Source: Gnetum montanum (Eukaryota > Streptophyta > Gnetopsida > Gnetales > Gnetaceae). Taken from it: a stretch of DNA of 64,000 bases. Position 1 is the first letter of the stretch; each line of letters begins with the position of its first letter. Of the stretch, positions 11,499 through 23,840 are shown piece by piece. The notes beneath the pieces are model-generated. The model was not told where the DNA came from. It made no database searches and saw only the letters and a program-made list of their open reading frames with translations. Both the position numbers and the translations under genes were made by a program. The stretch spans positions 1 to 64,000 of the forward strand of contig MNCI01017633.1 in the NCBI GenBank assembly GCA_015680685.1. Direction: 5' to 3'.

Positions 11499-12583
11499 TG
11501 ATGAAGTGGTTACTCTAATTATTAGAGTGGTTATTATTGGAGTGGTCACTCTAATAATTAGAGTAGTTATTATTGGAGTGATTAGTCTAATTATTAGAGA
11601 AATTATCATTGGAGCAATTATTCTAATAATTAGACTGGTTATTATTAGAGCGGTTATTATTGAAGCAGTTACTATAATGAATAAAGTGATTATTATTAGA
11701 GCAGTTACTTTAATTATTAGAGTGGTTACTCTAATAATTAGAGTGGTTATTATTTGAGAAGTTATTCTAATTATTAGAGCGGTTACTCTAATTATTATAG
11801 TAGTTGCTCCCAAGTTTATAAATACAGTGCCTAGGCACACAATTGGAAAAACGTTTGGTAGCAATCAAGTAGAAAAACTCTTATAGTCTATTTGAAGGTT
11901 AGAGTATTTTCCAAGTACCCGCAATAGGAAGTCAAAGTGTGGATGGATCTTTATTCGAGCATTATGTACCTAAGCACACCTTATGTATGGCAATAAAGAT
12001 GAGCTCTTTGATTAATCATTGTAGCACTTGAGATTTTTTTTCTTATACATTTCTTTTATTTTATTTTCTTATGCATTTATTTTATTTTATTTTATGCACT
12101 TTACATTTTTGTTATTAGCACAGTAATTCATTTTGATCAATTAAGCAAATCGTTAAATTACACTCAGTACGATCACTTCAAGCATGTGTGTAACACTTGG
12201 TAACCCAGTAACGATTAGCATTTGGTAATCCTAGTAGTGTTGCACTAGTTTAGAATGTGTACGGCAAGTGAGAATAGATACGGGTGTTAGGATTAGTTAA
12301 AGCCTAGTTAACTAGTAGTTAAGTAAAATTACTCAGTTAGTTATCTCTCTCTTTCCCTATTAGCATAGGACATAAAAACATAAAAGATATAAGAATCATA
12401 TGCCTTAAGCTTACTTAACCATACAATCGTGACATACAAGTAAGTTTGGGAAGATAACGATCAACCAACCCATCCTTGTTCCACAAAGGCCCATAGGCAC
12501 TTAGTCCTTGGAATTCGATTGAATCATGCATGAAACGCTTGTATTCGTATGGTTAAGTGTAGGGGGTACCTCACCGCTCATCA
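11499..12583 (+). repeat. RE-1 5' LTR (Ty3/gypsy-like)
   Basis: Starts TGATGAAG and ends CGCTCATCA, directly followed by a tRNA-Asp type PBS. It holds an AT-rich tandem array in U3 (11506-11800), a TATA box TTTATAAATA at about 11815, a stretch GGATCTTTATTCGAGC at about 11949 shared with the other LTRs, and the U5 tail GTATGGTTAAGTGTAGGGGG. At 1085 bases it is longer than the LTR at 21305-22107, and its U3 array is of a different kind, so the two may not come from one insertion. Confidence 0.8.
11506..11800 (+). repeat. AT-rich dyad array in the U3 of RE-1
   Basis: Repeated TAATTATTAGAGTGGTTA and TTATTATTGGAGTGGT units containing the dyad CTCTAATAATTAGAG. The motif is that of the minisatellites in the palindrome arms. 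It sits just upstream of the TATA box, where the related LTRs carry GC-rich dyad boxes instead. The long open frames on both strands are repeat artefacts. Confidence 0.85.
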
Positions 12584-12584
12584 T

Positions 12585-12602
12585 TGACAATGTTGCCGGG
12601 GA
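12585..12602 (+). other. RE-1 primer-binding site (tRNA-Asp type)
   Basis: TGACAATGTTGCCGGGGA, one base after the LTR end. It differs at a few positions from the complement of the tRNA-Asp 3' end, TGGCGCCGTTGCCGGGGA, which is intact in RE-6. Confidence 0.75.
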
Positions 12603-12699
12603 CTTAGTTATTTGTGCGCTAATTAGAACTTAGGAAATCATTCACATTGTTGGAATGAACCCTTAGGGTTGATTGAGAAAATAATAAACAAGAGTACAT

Positions 12700-15290
12700 T
12701 GCATACTGAATAGACAAGTATATCTCCTTCTTCGTACGAAAGCACCTCACTCTGAAACAGGAAACAATCGGTGGCGTAATACACATGATGTTGATCCGCT
12801 AGTCCCTTAACAAGTTCGAGTGGTATATATTCATCCTGATGAGTATATACTAGACTTCACCTTTATCCTCCATCAAGATGAACAATTATGTTAGTGAGAC
12901 TTAGAAGATAACATAGTATTACCTCTCAATCGTTCAGTCCCAAGCATGCTTCTTCATGCTGTTACACGAATTGGCATGTCACACTTACACTTAGAATACA
13001 TTGTGCAAGACCATGACCCAAGAGAATATTGTTCCACAAAGGCACAATGTCAAAGGAACTTGCAATAGGAGAGACATTATAAGTTTTTGAAGGGTAAGTG
13101 GTCCTAGGGTGCCCCACATGTCTTAAGCAAAAATGAGGGTGGTGAACCTACCTCAGGCAGTTGCCCACACAGCGATGTTCCTCCCCTTGACTTTGGCCAA
13201 TGGGCTATGTATTAGAACCTTCATTCCACTATTCATAACCTAGGCTCTGATACCCATGAGCACAAAGGGTTCAAAAAACGGACACGAACTCATGATAAAG
13301 GTGGACATTCTTATCGCAATCGCAATCAAGGCAAAGGCCACAAAAGAGAAGGTAGCAAACACCATCATGGTGACGGTTCTCCTTCTTCTTTACCTTTATC
13401 ATCTCCTTCACCCTCTCCTTCAATATTCAGATGCGTTCATAAAGAAAAATACCATGGGGATAAAGGTAGGCAAAGTGGGCATCATAGATGAAACAACCAG
13501 GAAAGGAGATGAGGGCACTCTAGAGAGTCATGACATAGAAGAAGGGAGAGTAGGGAATAACGTAGGCATCATAGACGCCATGGACGAGATGATCACGATG
13601 AACCCATACTCGTTACTCAAAGTATGTTAGACATAATTGAGGCTATTAGAATTCCAAAAAGGCACCAAAAAGATAGTATGATCAAGAGATTAGATTTGAA
13701 CAACATCCCACAATTTGAAGGGGGATACAATGCTGATATTTAGAATCATTTACAAGCATTCCATGATGCATGTGCCTTACAAAACATAGAGAACGAATGG
13801 AAAAAACTTAAGTTGTTCCTACAGACACTAGTTAAAGAAGTAGAAAGCTTGTATCGGTCCTTAAAACCAGAATCTATTTGTAGATGGAGTACTATGTTAG
13901 AATTATTCAATGATAAGTACCAAACATACTCCCGAGTGTCCAACGTATGAAAGCAAATCCAAGGCTGGAAACAAGGAGGACATGAACCCTTGGATGCTAC
14001 CATGGGTCGATACTATGCACTATTACATCGTTGTCCTGGCCATGGTTATTCGTAAAGAGATTAACTGCACCATCTCGTAGACGGGCTTAGGCATGAAACG
14101 AGAAGAACCCTTGGGACTTATGCCCAAGGAAGACTATTCAAGCTTAGGTCCCATCAAATTCAAAGACTATTAGAGCAAGTTGCTAAGGAAGAAGGTGAGC
14201 TATGAAAGAGAGAAAATGCAAAAGAGTATAACCAAGATCCTTCCCTTTGGAATAGGGGAGTAAGATTTTGTGAGGATGAAGAAGAGTCACCACTCGAAGA
14301 GATGGTGAATAGGAAAACTTTGCCTATCCAAAAGATAACATTAGAGGTTTTAGCCATGGTAGACCAAATTTGGGATTTCCTAGACAATAGATTTCAAACT
14401 ATTCTTAAAATAGTAGATGAGTCTAGAGAGCAAGGTAGTGAGAAAAGAAAAAAGAAAGAGGCTGAACATGCACGTAGCAAGGGTAAGGGCAAAGTTGCCA
14501 TAATTGAAGAGGTTGTGGATTTGGAAATAGACAATGATAGTGGATGTGAGATATGTCAATATGACCATCTTAAGGGATGTTGCCCTGTAATCTCACATCT
14601 ATAGGAGTCTGGGGTGTATGCACTCAACCCATGCTTAATCAAAAGGCAAACACCCCAAAGGTTACCTTATCCTCAAGGTAACCTAAGGTAGTTCCACCAA
14701 CCCTTAACATATTATCCCAGTGGAACTCCACCACAACTGATTGAGCAATATCAATAGTGGTAGCACCCACAATCATGGGGAATGCCACCACCAAGGCAAC
14801 AGTATCCTTACCGACAACCTAACCCATATGGATATTACGTGTAGCAGCCAATCTCTCCACATGACTCTACTAATCACATCACTTCTCAACCTTACTACCA
14901 AGCTTGCAAGTATTATGGGACTCCCTCTTCTAGAGGCGATATTTCGCAAACATATCATCCTTCTCATCAGGCCACATCTCTTCGACCAATGGCTCCACTA
15001 CCACATGTTCCCACGATGCAAGGTGAAATCCCCACCCAGCTGTAGCAACGTAATGCCATGAGGGCTGTTAACTCTCAACCTACTATTGTTTCCAACAACC
15101 ACATGAAGAAAATACCTTTCTTTAGAACCAATAGTCTAACCAGGCCCTTACAATCACAAGTGGCTAATTCCTTAGATGCCTCAGTATCAATCAAAACTTC
15201 AGAGCCCCCTTCAACCCAATCACCGCACTCAACACATACGGTCATGCTAACACATGTAGTTACCAATTGGATCAATTACTAACACATGTA
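12700..15290 (+). pseudogene. RE-1 gag, broken
   Basis: A single gag-like protein can be read across many stops and some frameshifts. In order: an N-terminal part with DEYILDFTFILHQDEQL (about 12838), a basic Arg/His/Ser-rich stretch (13260-13440), the capsid-like part with HETRRTLGTYAQGRLF (about 14094-14140), a charged region with EEMVNRKTLPIQK (14299), a Cys/His motif CEICQYDHLKGCC (about 14547-14585), and a Tyr/Pro/Gln-rich tail to about 15060. The protein would package element RNA. The same order of motifs is found on the minus strand in RE-7 and in part in RE-2 and RE-4. The open frame at 13256-13630 is out of phase with gag and is not used. Sequence turns abruptly into the coiled-coil gene at about 15292. 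Confidence 0.7.
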
Positions 15291-15291
15291 G

Positions 15292-18200
15292 TCACCGACT
15301 ATATCAAAAGCATGTGTGTAATTGCTATCTTTTTCATTTTAAACAAATTTTAGACATGGATTTTTAATTTCCATGTACTTTTTAGATTTTTCTTACTTAT
15401 ACTATCTTTTTTGCTAGCATTAGCATATGCCATGTTTAACTATAATTTATCTATGTTTTAAATTATTATGTGATTATTATACTTAACAAAAAAGTTTGTT
15501 GTTTCTAATTTTATTGAATGTTTATTATTCAATTCAAGGTTATATCTAGAGCTTCTTCTACATCTCTTACATGTAGCACTGCAAACAGTTCAAACAACAC
15601 TGGCAGGGATGATCGCTTTCATCACCAATCATAGTAAGAATATTGGATAAAGTTATACTTTGAGATTCTTTTTCATAGGAAATAAGTTTCCAAAAGTTAG
15701 TTAGCTGAAGCACTGGGTTTAAAGTGATTACATTAGAAATATTATAAGCTATTTTCATATTTTTAATGACCAAGAAATATTTATTGAAGCTTTTCAATTA
15801 TCTTTATTGTATAATAAGCTGTAATTTTCTGCNCTACATATGCTACAAAACATATACATTCCCAGTCAGTAAATGCCTATAATGACTGTGAATCCAAGTT
15901 GTGCTCCGGTAATATTGGCAAGGTGCAAATTGAAATCACATAAGGACAAAGTAAGTCATCTTCTCTCAGCTTTGTTTCATCTCTCTATCAAGCAGAACAA
16001 AGTTTTGCTAAGAGAATTATTAAGGCTTTACCAAGAAGGTCTAAGAGAAAAGGAACGATGTCAGAGAAGAAACCAGTTCCAAAAGGTTGTATATGTAAAA
16101 AAAAACTCAAGTACCATACAACATCAACCATTTTCCCTGAAACTAGTATCAATGCATGTATTGAGCATATTCCTACATAATCATATTTCTCATATTTAGA
16201 AGGTTCTTCTGATAACTATACAGATGAGCCTTAGAAGCCAATGAGTGTGATGCAAGAAAGATAGTCTCCATGTATTTTGGTATCACATCCCAATCAAACG
16301 AAAGATGAAGCACATCAATTTTAGTTGTGGTTCGATAGGCATGGAATGAATAGCATCATTGATGAAGATCTGAAAAAGAGGGAAACAGAGGCTCAGGAAG
16401 GAGCTGAAATGATGTCTAGACAATTAGATTCTTTGAGCTCTGAAATTGTTGTTGCTAAAAAACTTGACCCCAATGTACAGTTATTGTAGGAGAAATTAAG
16501 AAAGTTTTGTAAAGAAAAAAAGAATTTGGCTTTTGAAATATGTTATGAAATCTAGTAAAGAATAACTGAAAGATATGCAGCTAATGAAAAGTTGAAACAA
16601 GAAGAAAGAGAATNTAGCAAAGAATAACTGAAAGATATGCAGCTAATGAAAAGTTGAAACAAGAAGAAAGAGAATTGGCCGAACATACAAAGACATTAGA
16701 AAATCAAAAGAATGATATTCAATCAAGTTTTATAAAAGAGATAGACAGGAGATCAGGTGACTGGGCAAGCATGCTTGATAAAATGAAGCATGAAGAGAAA
16801 AGGTTAAGAGACAGAGTAAGAGATTTGGCTGAGCAGAATGTGGACCTACAGAGAGAAGTTTTATCTTCAAATAATAGAGAGGCTATCCTAAAATATCAGG
16901 TAAGGGAATGTGAGAAATATGTAGAGGACTTGAGAATGAAGTTGGAATACACTGAGAGTGAGATTGCAAGATTGGAGAATCTATCTCTGAAACATCCAAT
17001 AAAGCAAAAGAAGCTGAAGATAGTCAAAAACTTACGAATGAAAACTACAGAGAGCAAGCTAGTAAAAATAATGAATTGTAGAAAATTCTTGTCAGATTAC
17101 AAAGACTTTGTAACGAATAGGAGAAGACTATTACTGGATTATGTGAAGGATTGAATGAGAAGGTTAACAATAGCACTATACAGCCCAGTGATAGTAATAT
17201 TGCAAAGTTGCAAAGAGAACAATTACATTTAATCAGTGTTGAGCAAGCTCTACATAGAGATTTAGAAATCCATAGATTTGATGTTTAGAGTTTGAGGCAA
17301 GAGAATGCTATTTTGTTAGAGAGAGTGAAGAATTTGGAAAAAGATAATGGCCTTGCTTTAATTAATCTTGATCATGAACTACAAGAAAGAGTTGATGGGC
17401 TAAAAACACATGCATTGATGCTTTTAAATGATTATAATGATCTTTTCTCCTAGTTGCTAGATTTTATCAAGAAGAAATTGTTTTCAACACAAGTATGTGA
17501 AATTAAAGAAGGAAGCTTGTCAAGGGGTTTGGCTACTGACCAAGAGAGGGACTAGATGATAGACTTTAAGATGGGTTTTCATAGGTTGGGCCAAAGATTG
17601 GATTCTCATAAGGAAAGTATAAGAATTAAAAATGGAATACTTAAAGAAAAGCCACAGATATCTTGTAAAATATCCCGTAAACAGGATTTTGAAGAGACTG
17701 ATTCGCTTCTTTCAGATGTAGACTTTGCAAAGGTATCTTGCCTTTAATTGAATAAGAGTTGAAAGTCATCTATAATTATCATGTTGATGCATTAATAGAG
17801 TAATTAACTTTTTTGAATTCTTATTATTAGCTATCAACTTTTAGGGGTAGCCAACTAAGAAAAAATCAAACTATTTTTCTAGAATTTTGATCGGGTTTGT
17901 GAGCTACAACAAGAGTTTAAAACTGAAACCCTACTTGCTAAAGTTCTACGGGAAAAGCTATGCTCTCAAGAGAGTGATTTGGAAAGGCTTGAGGAAGAAG
18001 TGGCAACTTTAGTGAGGAGTTAAGAAGTTTTGAAAGATGAAAATTCAAAATTGCAAAACATGTTTGGAAATGTAGTTTAGAAAGGAAAGGAGTTGTAGAT
18101 TTTGGTAGAGTCTGATTATTTGCATTAATATACGTTTTTCTAACATTCCTATTTCTATGGGTTCTGTTATGCTAATTATTTAAATATTTGTTGAAACAAC

Positions 18201-18750
18201 TTAAAGAAAAGATTAATATCATTTAGCAACTACAAAATGATCTGAAGGGAAACTTACAGGAATTGACATCTTTGAAAAATGAATTTCCAAGGGTTTCAAA
18301 AGAGAAGGACAATCTTCAACAATATGCATATAAGCTTAGTAAGGATAACAAGACACTGGTAATTGAGGTTGATTCACTGAAAAAAAGAATAGAAGTTTTA
18401 GATGAGGATATTTTATTCAAAGAATGACATATCTCTATTTTGCAAGAAAGACTCCTTTGATTCATTCATATATGGATGTTTAATATGCTATTTTTTATTC
18501 ATGAATTAGTTGATTTGGAGTATGTTGTTTTTAAGACGGTCTTTCTGAGATAGTTTTTTTGGAGGAGAGGAAGGACATGATTTTAAAATATGTGTGAAAT
18601 TTTTTTGTAAATCAATAGTTTGTGCCCCATGTTTCAGGAAAGTATTATTACATGCTTCTTGGCTTTTTGTCTATTGTATATATGATGCTTGCGTACGTGA
18701 TTACAAAGTATCATGCCTGTTAGAGTCAGTTCTAAGTGAGAACAAGGGGA
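15292..18750 (+). pseudogene. Coiled-coil gene fragment, copy C, with retained intron
   Basis: Begins at the equivalent of left-arm position 2994 and continues past the palindrome breakpoint, so it has the C-terminal part missing from A and B. The main open stretch (16654-17154) gives coiled coil with HEEKRLRDRVRDLAEQN. The C-terminal blocks are ESDLERLEEE (about 17970), NLQELTSLKNE (about 18250) and VDSLKKRIEVLDEDILF (about 18370), in the order expected of the DUF7653-type family. An intron is visible at 17733-17882 (GTATCTTG to TTTTTCTAG, phase 0), and another probably lies at about 18100-18195, so the copy came from DNA and not from spliced mRNA. Stops and an N gap (15833, missing the equivalent of 3530-3794) break it. 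A second N at 16614 duplicates about 59 bases. The right edge is approximate. Confidence 0.65.
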
Positions 18751-18759
18751 TTCATATGA

Positions 18760-21140
18760 TGAATAAATGAAGTTTCCAAGGGATGTGACAGTCGATTTCT
18801 CCATGTAGGCTATTTTGGAAGTATTAAATCTTCTAAATACAGGGCCCAAAGTTACATAGTTATCCACCCGTTCAGACCCCGATGCACGATGAGTGTGGTT
18901 GGAGAGGGCATATGGCAAAGAAAAGACATTTGGGGAGTTGAAGATGGAAGAGAGGATCTATTTCAAAATTTGAACTTACCACCTCTTCCCCATGAAGGGC
19001 TTAAAAAGAATCCCAACATATGGGACAAGAGGATGTGCAGTGCTGATGGGAAAGGTTAACACTAACCTACCTCATCTATACTTAACAGAGATCCTGAGGT
19101 GGTTCGAGGAAGAAGATAGGGAAGCTTACCTTACCCTTCCCTTGTCTTATTAGGAAGTTGTGCCAACGTGTTGGTATCAGAGGATACACTAATGATGTCC
19201 TCCAAAAAAGCCCAAATTGCTTCATATGCTGAATTATTAAAGCCACCAGCTACAAGTAAAATCACTAGTGAGACGCTGGGGCCAGAACAAGAATAAGAAC
19301 AGACGGCATGGCCAACTGCAATCCAACTTGCAGGACCCAACCAACCTCCAAGTATGGGACCCAACCAACAACAGGAAGCAAAGCCTAGCACAGGCTAGCA
19401 TCAACCACCGCTGTCGTAAGATTATAAACCATCAATGAGCCATCTCAACACCATCGCTAAGATGGTCAGTTGGGGAAGTTATGATGACGCAAATCTCTTT
19501 TATGTCATTGACAATGCCATACAACCCATCGTTTCTTTGGATCGTGCAAGGGGTAAAGTGTCTATTCATACTAGAGGAGGGGAAAGTACTTGGTCACAAC
19601 AGATCTTAGGAAATGCTACATCTTTCCAAGTGCAATTAGAAATTGGTGAAGGGGACATAGTGGTGGTCATGCAACACTAGGATGCAACGGGAGCCGCAGA
19701 CCACATTAAAGAATCATTCAATGTACATATTGTGTCATCGGTAGATCTCATAGGAGCACGGGATGCTCAAACTTTGGCTAGAACCTCAATGACTCTTGTG
19801 GAACATGAGGATTTGCTTGAACGATTGCTACAAACAGGACAAGTAATGATGTCCTTGTTTGACATCCCTCAAGATGTTACAGCAACTCAATCAAACCTCA
19901 TTTCCACTAAGGAAAGCTGGTCTTGACAGAAGTAAGGGCCAAGCATGTTGAAGCAGAGGTGTAGAGACTACAAGAAAATCTCGTAGCCCTATAAGCAAAA
20001 CAATAGGACCCCTTGCAATTTGTTCCCGTGGACCAACTAGACAGCTTCAAAACTGAGCAACTAACTAAGCTACTAACAGAGAATAAGAAGGTGGCCAAGA
20101 AATCGAGAACGCTATTTGGGATGCCTCCACAGCACAGGTGCAAACTCATGTGCATAACAAGGCACTCAAGGCCTTACAAGAGGAAAACAAGCATCTTGTT
20201 ATCGAAAACCTTCGGTTGACTTCTGTAGAGAAGCAAAAAAATGTTCTCAAAGAACACTTTCATTAGTTGTGAGAACAATTCATCTGGGTCAATGTAGACA
20301 TGAGTCATTTAGCCAGAGAGAATCAAATCCTATTGATGGAGGAGGTATGTGTCATCCGCCAAAAAAAAGCCATCGAAATAAGCACGTGGCAAAATGAGGC
20401 TAAACGGCATGAGAAGCTAAAGGAGCACTTCCAAGACCAAGTGGGGATGTACAAGCAAATCCTTGAGAAGGAGATCCATATGGCCAAGGCCCACATACAT
20501 GCTATTAGTGCTCAACACACTAACTAGTGGGCCATATTGGACACATATGCATTAGCCCACTAGGTGGAAGTTAAGAATTGGGACCTACAGATTCAGGATC
20601 TGATAGAGTACATGGAGTTGGCAAACCTGCGATATGCCAACCTTGCCATGTTAACAGTAGGGCACCCACGGATATAGCTCAAACAATATGTAGCTACCAC
20701 CTACATCTAATATGAAATAGAATTTCCAAAATGCAAGAAGGTATTGCAAAATCTGGAAATTCCAAATTCTGAACTTGAGGTGGTAAAGGCAAGCTACCAA
20801 GGATAAAAAGGTGTCGCAACAGATTTGGCTCGATGGCTTGCGGATTTTCAGGAATACAAAGATAAAGCTAGAGCCTACGAGAAGGAACGATGGGTATTTG
20901 CAACCTAGTACATCAAGGAAAATCAAATGTTTTTACAACTACCCTACCCATGGGAAGTGCCAACTCCATCAAACATCAAAACACTAGATGGATGGCACAA
21001 GATCCCTAGACCAAAGAGGAGAAACTCTAGGAAATACTTCAACACCATCAAGCCCCAAAACCTGGAGTACAAGAAAAAGGGAAAGCACCTATGAAGGAGC
21101 CACCGCCACCAGGAACTACATGAGTTCCACCAATTTTCTA
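18760..21140 (+). pseudogene. RE-1 ORF3, broken (plant transposon-protein-like plus coiled coil)
   Basis: The N-terminal part is readable from ILEVLNLLNTGPKV (about 18810) through ELKMEERIYFKI and RGCAVLMGKVNTNLPHLYLT to about 19150. It is collinear with the RE-6 minus-strand ORF3 (TMEERVYSKI, ACAALIGKFPMSLP). The remainder (19435-20930) is rich in heptads and charged residues, with the block MMSLFDIPQDVTATQ matching LLDIFDILEDLSTTQ in RE-3. This order resembles the 'putative plant transposon protein' domain seen in many plant genomes; its role is unknown. Open stretches include 19435-19680, 19732-19926 and 20300-20527, separated by stops. No pol lies between gag and this ORF. Confidence 0.6.
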
Positions 21141-21295
21141 GTTGTAGCATATTCTTTGTGTTGTGTCTCAATTTTGTTTTAACTCCATAATGCAACATGA
21201 ACCCATTTTCGCCATCCAATAATCTCGTACCTATCCACTGTGTAATCAATGGAGCTTGTTCTCACTATAACTTGAGGATGAGCTTCCATTTAATC

Positions 21296-22107
21296 ATGGG
21301 GGTATGATGAGTCGCCATTTCGTCAACCATGATATTGCGTACACGATACGCGATATTGCAGCCTATCTTCTCATCTATAAATAAGAGGTAGATAGTTTTG
21401 ATAGAGAGTCTTTTGTCATTTCTTAATTTAAGTATTAAGTTTTAGTAGTTCTTTCTCTCAACCCTTTTCCTCCCAGTGTATGCCCGTAGTGTGGTGATTG
21501 TAATTGTACGACATCCTTATTCAAGTGTGACGTACTTGGACATGCACATGACCAGAAATAAAGATCGATATTACTTCATCATTGCAGCATTCACTTAGTT
21601 TAATTATTTATTTAATTATTATTTACTACTTTCATAGTTAATATCTCTTCACCCTAAGCTCCTAATTAACGTGGAATGAGTATGACTTGATCACAAGCAT
21701 TTAAGTGTGATTGCTTGGTAACCCAGTAGCATACCTAGGATCTGCGTTTGGTAATCCTAGTAGTAGTTGCACACAAGGTCCAAGATGTGTATGGATGATT
21801 GAGGAATGGATGCTCATCGCACTTAGGCTAGTTTAGATTCTCTCTCATCCTTTATCTTTTAGCTTAGTCAATATTACCTTCCATTGTCTTTAGGAGTAGC
21901 ATTAGCCTAGGAACACATCATACACCTCACTCTGGACTAAACCATACGTGACAAAGCCAATACTAGTCTAGGTGGGAAGACAACAAACTACGACTTAAGG
22001 ATAATTGTCTAGATACCACAACTAGTCCATTTTTGGAGTTCGACCGGATCATGCGTGACACACTTGTATTTGTATGGTTGAGTGTAGGGGTATGTCTCCA
22101 CTCATCA
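21296..22107 (+). repeat. Polypurine tract and 3' LTR of RE-1
   Basis: ATGGGGGTA (21296-21304) is followed by an LTR running from TGATGAGTCGCC (21305) to CCACTCATCA (22107), 803 bases. The U3 has dyad boxes GATATTGCG, CGATACGCGATATTGC (21330-21362), then the TATA box TATAAATAAG (about 21379). The U5 has GGTAATCCTAGTAG and GTATGGTTGAGTGTAGGGG as in the other LTRs. No PBS follows, and the next base is inside RE-2, so this is a right-hand end inserted into RE-2. Confidence 0.85.
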
Positions 22108-23840
22108 AAAGTTATGGGCTCTAGAAGGTTTTGGGCACTAAAAAATTGGCAAAACTCCCCATGTATTATGAGGTAGATGACAAAAATTTCTAAGTGCACA
22201 GGGGTATATATATGATTACACTATGTTGATGAGGCCTCGTCGATGGGTACTCGTTGACATGATCAGCTGTGTCGACGAGGCCTAATTGATGCAACTGTTG
22301 ATCACCATAGATGACCATTGACTTTGGTGAAACTTGTAAAGTAAAAAGAATTTTTGAATGAAATTGGGATCAAATGAAAGCTCAAAAGGCCAAGAATAGT
22401 ATGAACATATGAAAAGAGTGTTTTGGATCTTATAAATTTGGAAAAATGGAGAAAAAATGATTTAGGGAATGAATGAAATAAAAGGTTAAAGAGCATTGAG
22501 CCAAATACATAATGGAATATGTGAAAGATAGGATTGTAGCAATGTCTAAGGTAAGGAACCTTAACTAACCAAACCAAGAGCTATGCAAGTGGATAAGAAG
22601 GACTTCATGGGTCCCCATAGTTGATTAATGATCATGAAAAGTTAGAAACCAACAAAAAAGAATCTACTAAAGAATTCAAACACATCAGACCAAGACATAG
22701 AGCATAACATAGAACTCAATAGTGAGGTGAGTTATGGCAACATGGATGGATGATGGAAAGGTGGAATGGAATTCCAAATTGAGGTCATAAAAATTTCCTG
22801 TAGAATTTGTGTTTAAAATGACTTAAGAAGATCCATCCTTAGTCTAGACCAAAACCAACCACTTGCAGTGACTTTGGATCACCACTCTAAGACTAGTCCA
22901 CCCATACAAGACACAAGAGTGCTTTCACAAGACAACCACTGTTCCATAAAGAGAAGAAAAGAGAGAAGTAGGAAGTGAGAGATGGCCTTAGTTAGAGGAA
23001 ACCTTCAAGCATTGATGCATGTCTTTCTTGTTTGATAACTAGTTCTTGTAGCCCATTTATTTGTCCAAGGAATGTGCTTTGAATTTGCATCATTTGCTTT
23101 TTTTTTTTTTTTGAAATGGGAACCACACCATGTAAAAACTTATTCATTTATTATGTCTAAGGGGTGTTCTTTGAAATGGGAACCACACCATGTAAAGACT
23201 TTATTTAACTTCCTATTAATGGCTGGAATGGAATGGTAAGAAGTCCATAAAAAACACTCAAGCACTCAAGCTATTAGAAGAGTACAAAGAGTATTGAGTT
23301 CCCTTGAAGTCACATTCTTTACAAACCTTTAAATCCTTCCTAATTCTAGAACTACCAAGGTCACTGATTGATTAAAAGTTTCTTTAATGGAAGGGACCGC
23401 AAATTCCTAGAATAAGGAAAATAATAGAGTTCATTGGATGGGTAGATGATGTGCACTCACTACCTATTCCATGAAAAATAAACCATGTTAAAGTCATTAG
23501 ACATCAAAATTCAAAAATAGAAATCAAACATCAATAATCACAACATAAATCACAAACCATCATTAGTAAATAGCAATAATGACACCGTGTCATGTGGCAA
23601 TAAAGCAATTTTATTAGCAAAAATGAGGAAATATCACACTTGAATAAAACAAAAAAAAAGGTAAAATATATAAGAAAATGTAAAATAACCAAGAAAGGAA
23701 ATGTACTAACAATGATGAAAAAATAGAAAAATATAAAAATATAAAAATTGTAAAATAAATAACCTATAAAATCAAAAATGTGGAAAACAAAAAAGGTAGA
23801 AAAATTGAGAAGCCATATGGATTGTTATCATGGATGGCCA
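22108..23840 (-). other. RE-2 3' noncoding region
   Basis: No gene is seen between the integrase end and the RE-1 LTR. The stretch is collinear with 46031-47553 of RE-6 and partly with 30558-31400 of RE-3. Conserved points are a poly-T tract (about 23099), the repeated block GGAACCACACCATG (about 23115 and 23183; also twice in RE-6), and an internal promoter-like block at its 3' end. Confidence 0.6.
22204..22290 (-). promoter_or_regulatory. RE-2 internal promoter-like block ahead of ORF3
   Basis: On the minus strand a cassette of short dyads (GTCGAC, GAGGCCTC twice, GTTGATCAAC-like) runs from 22290 to 22219 and is followed by TATATATAC (22213-22204). The part ACGAGGCCTCATCAACATAG closely matches the U3 of this element's own LTR (30532-30506), which also lies just upstream of a TATA box. 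Promoter function is inferred from the layout. Confidence 0.5.

Noticed and set aside
13256-13630. 124-codon frame as a gene
   Set aside because: Out of phase with the gag translation, which reads through the same bases with motifs shared by RE-7; its Leu-rich run is the shadow of a Ser/Pro-rich stretch.
11499-22107. RE-1 as one intact insertion bounded by its own LTR pair
   Set aside because: The two LTRs have different U3 arrays and lengths, and the adjoining five bases differ (ATTAT on the left, AAAAG on the right). It is treated as a composite.
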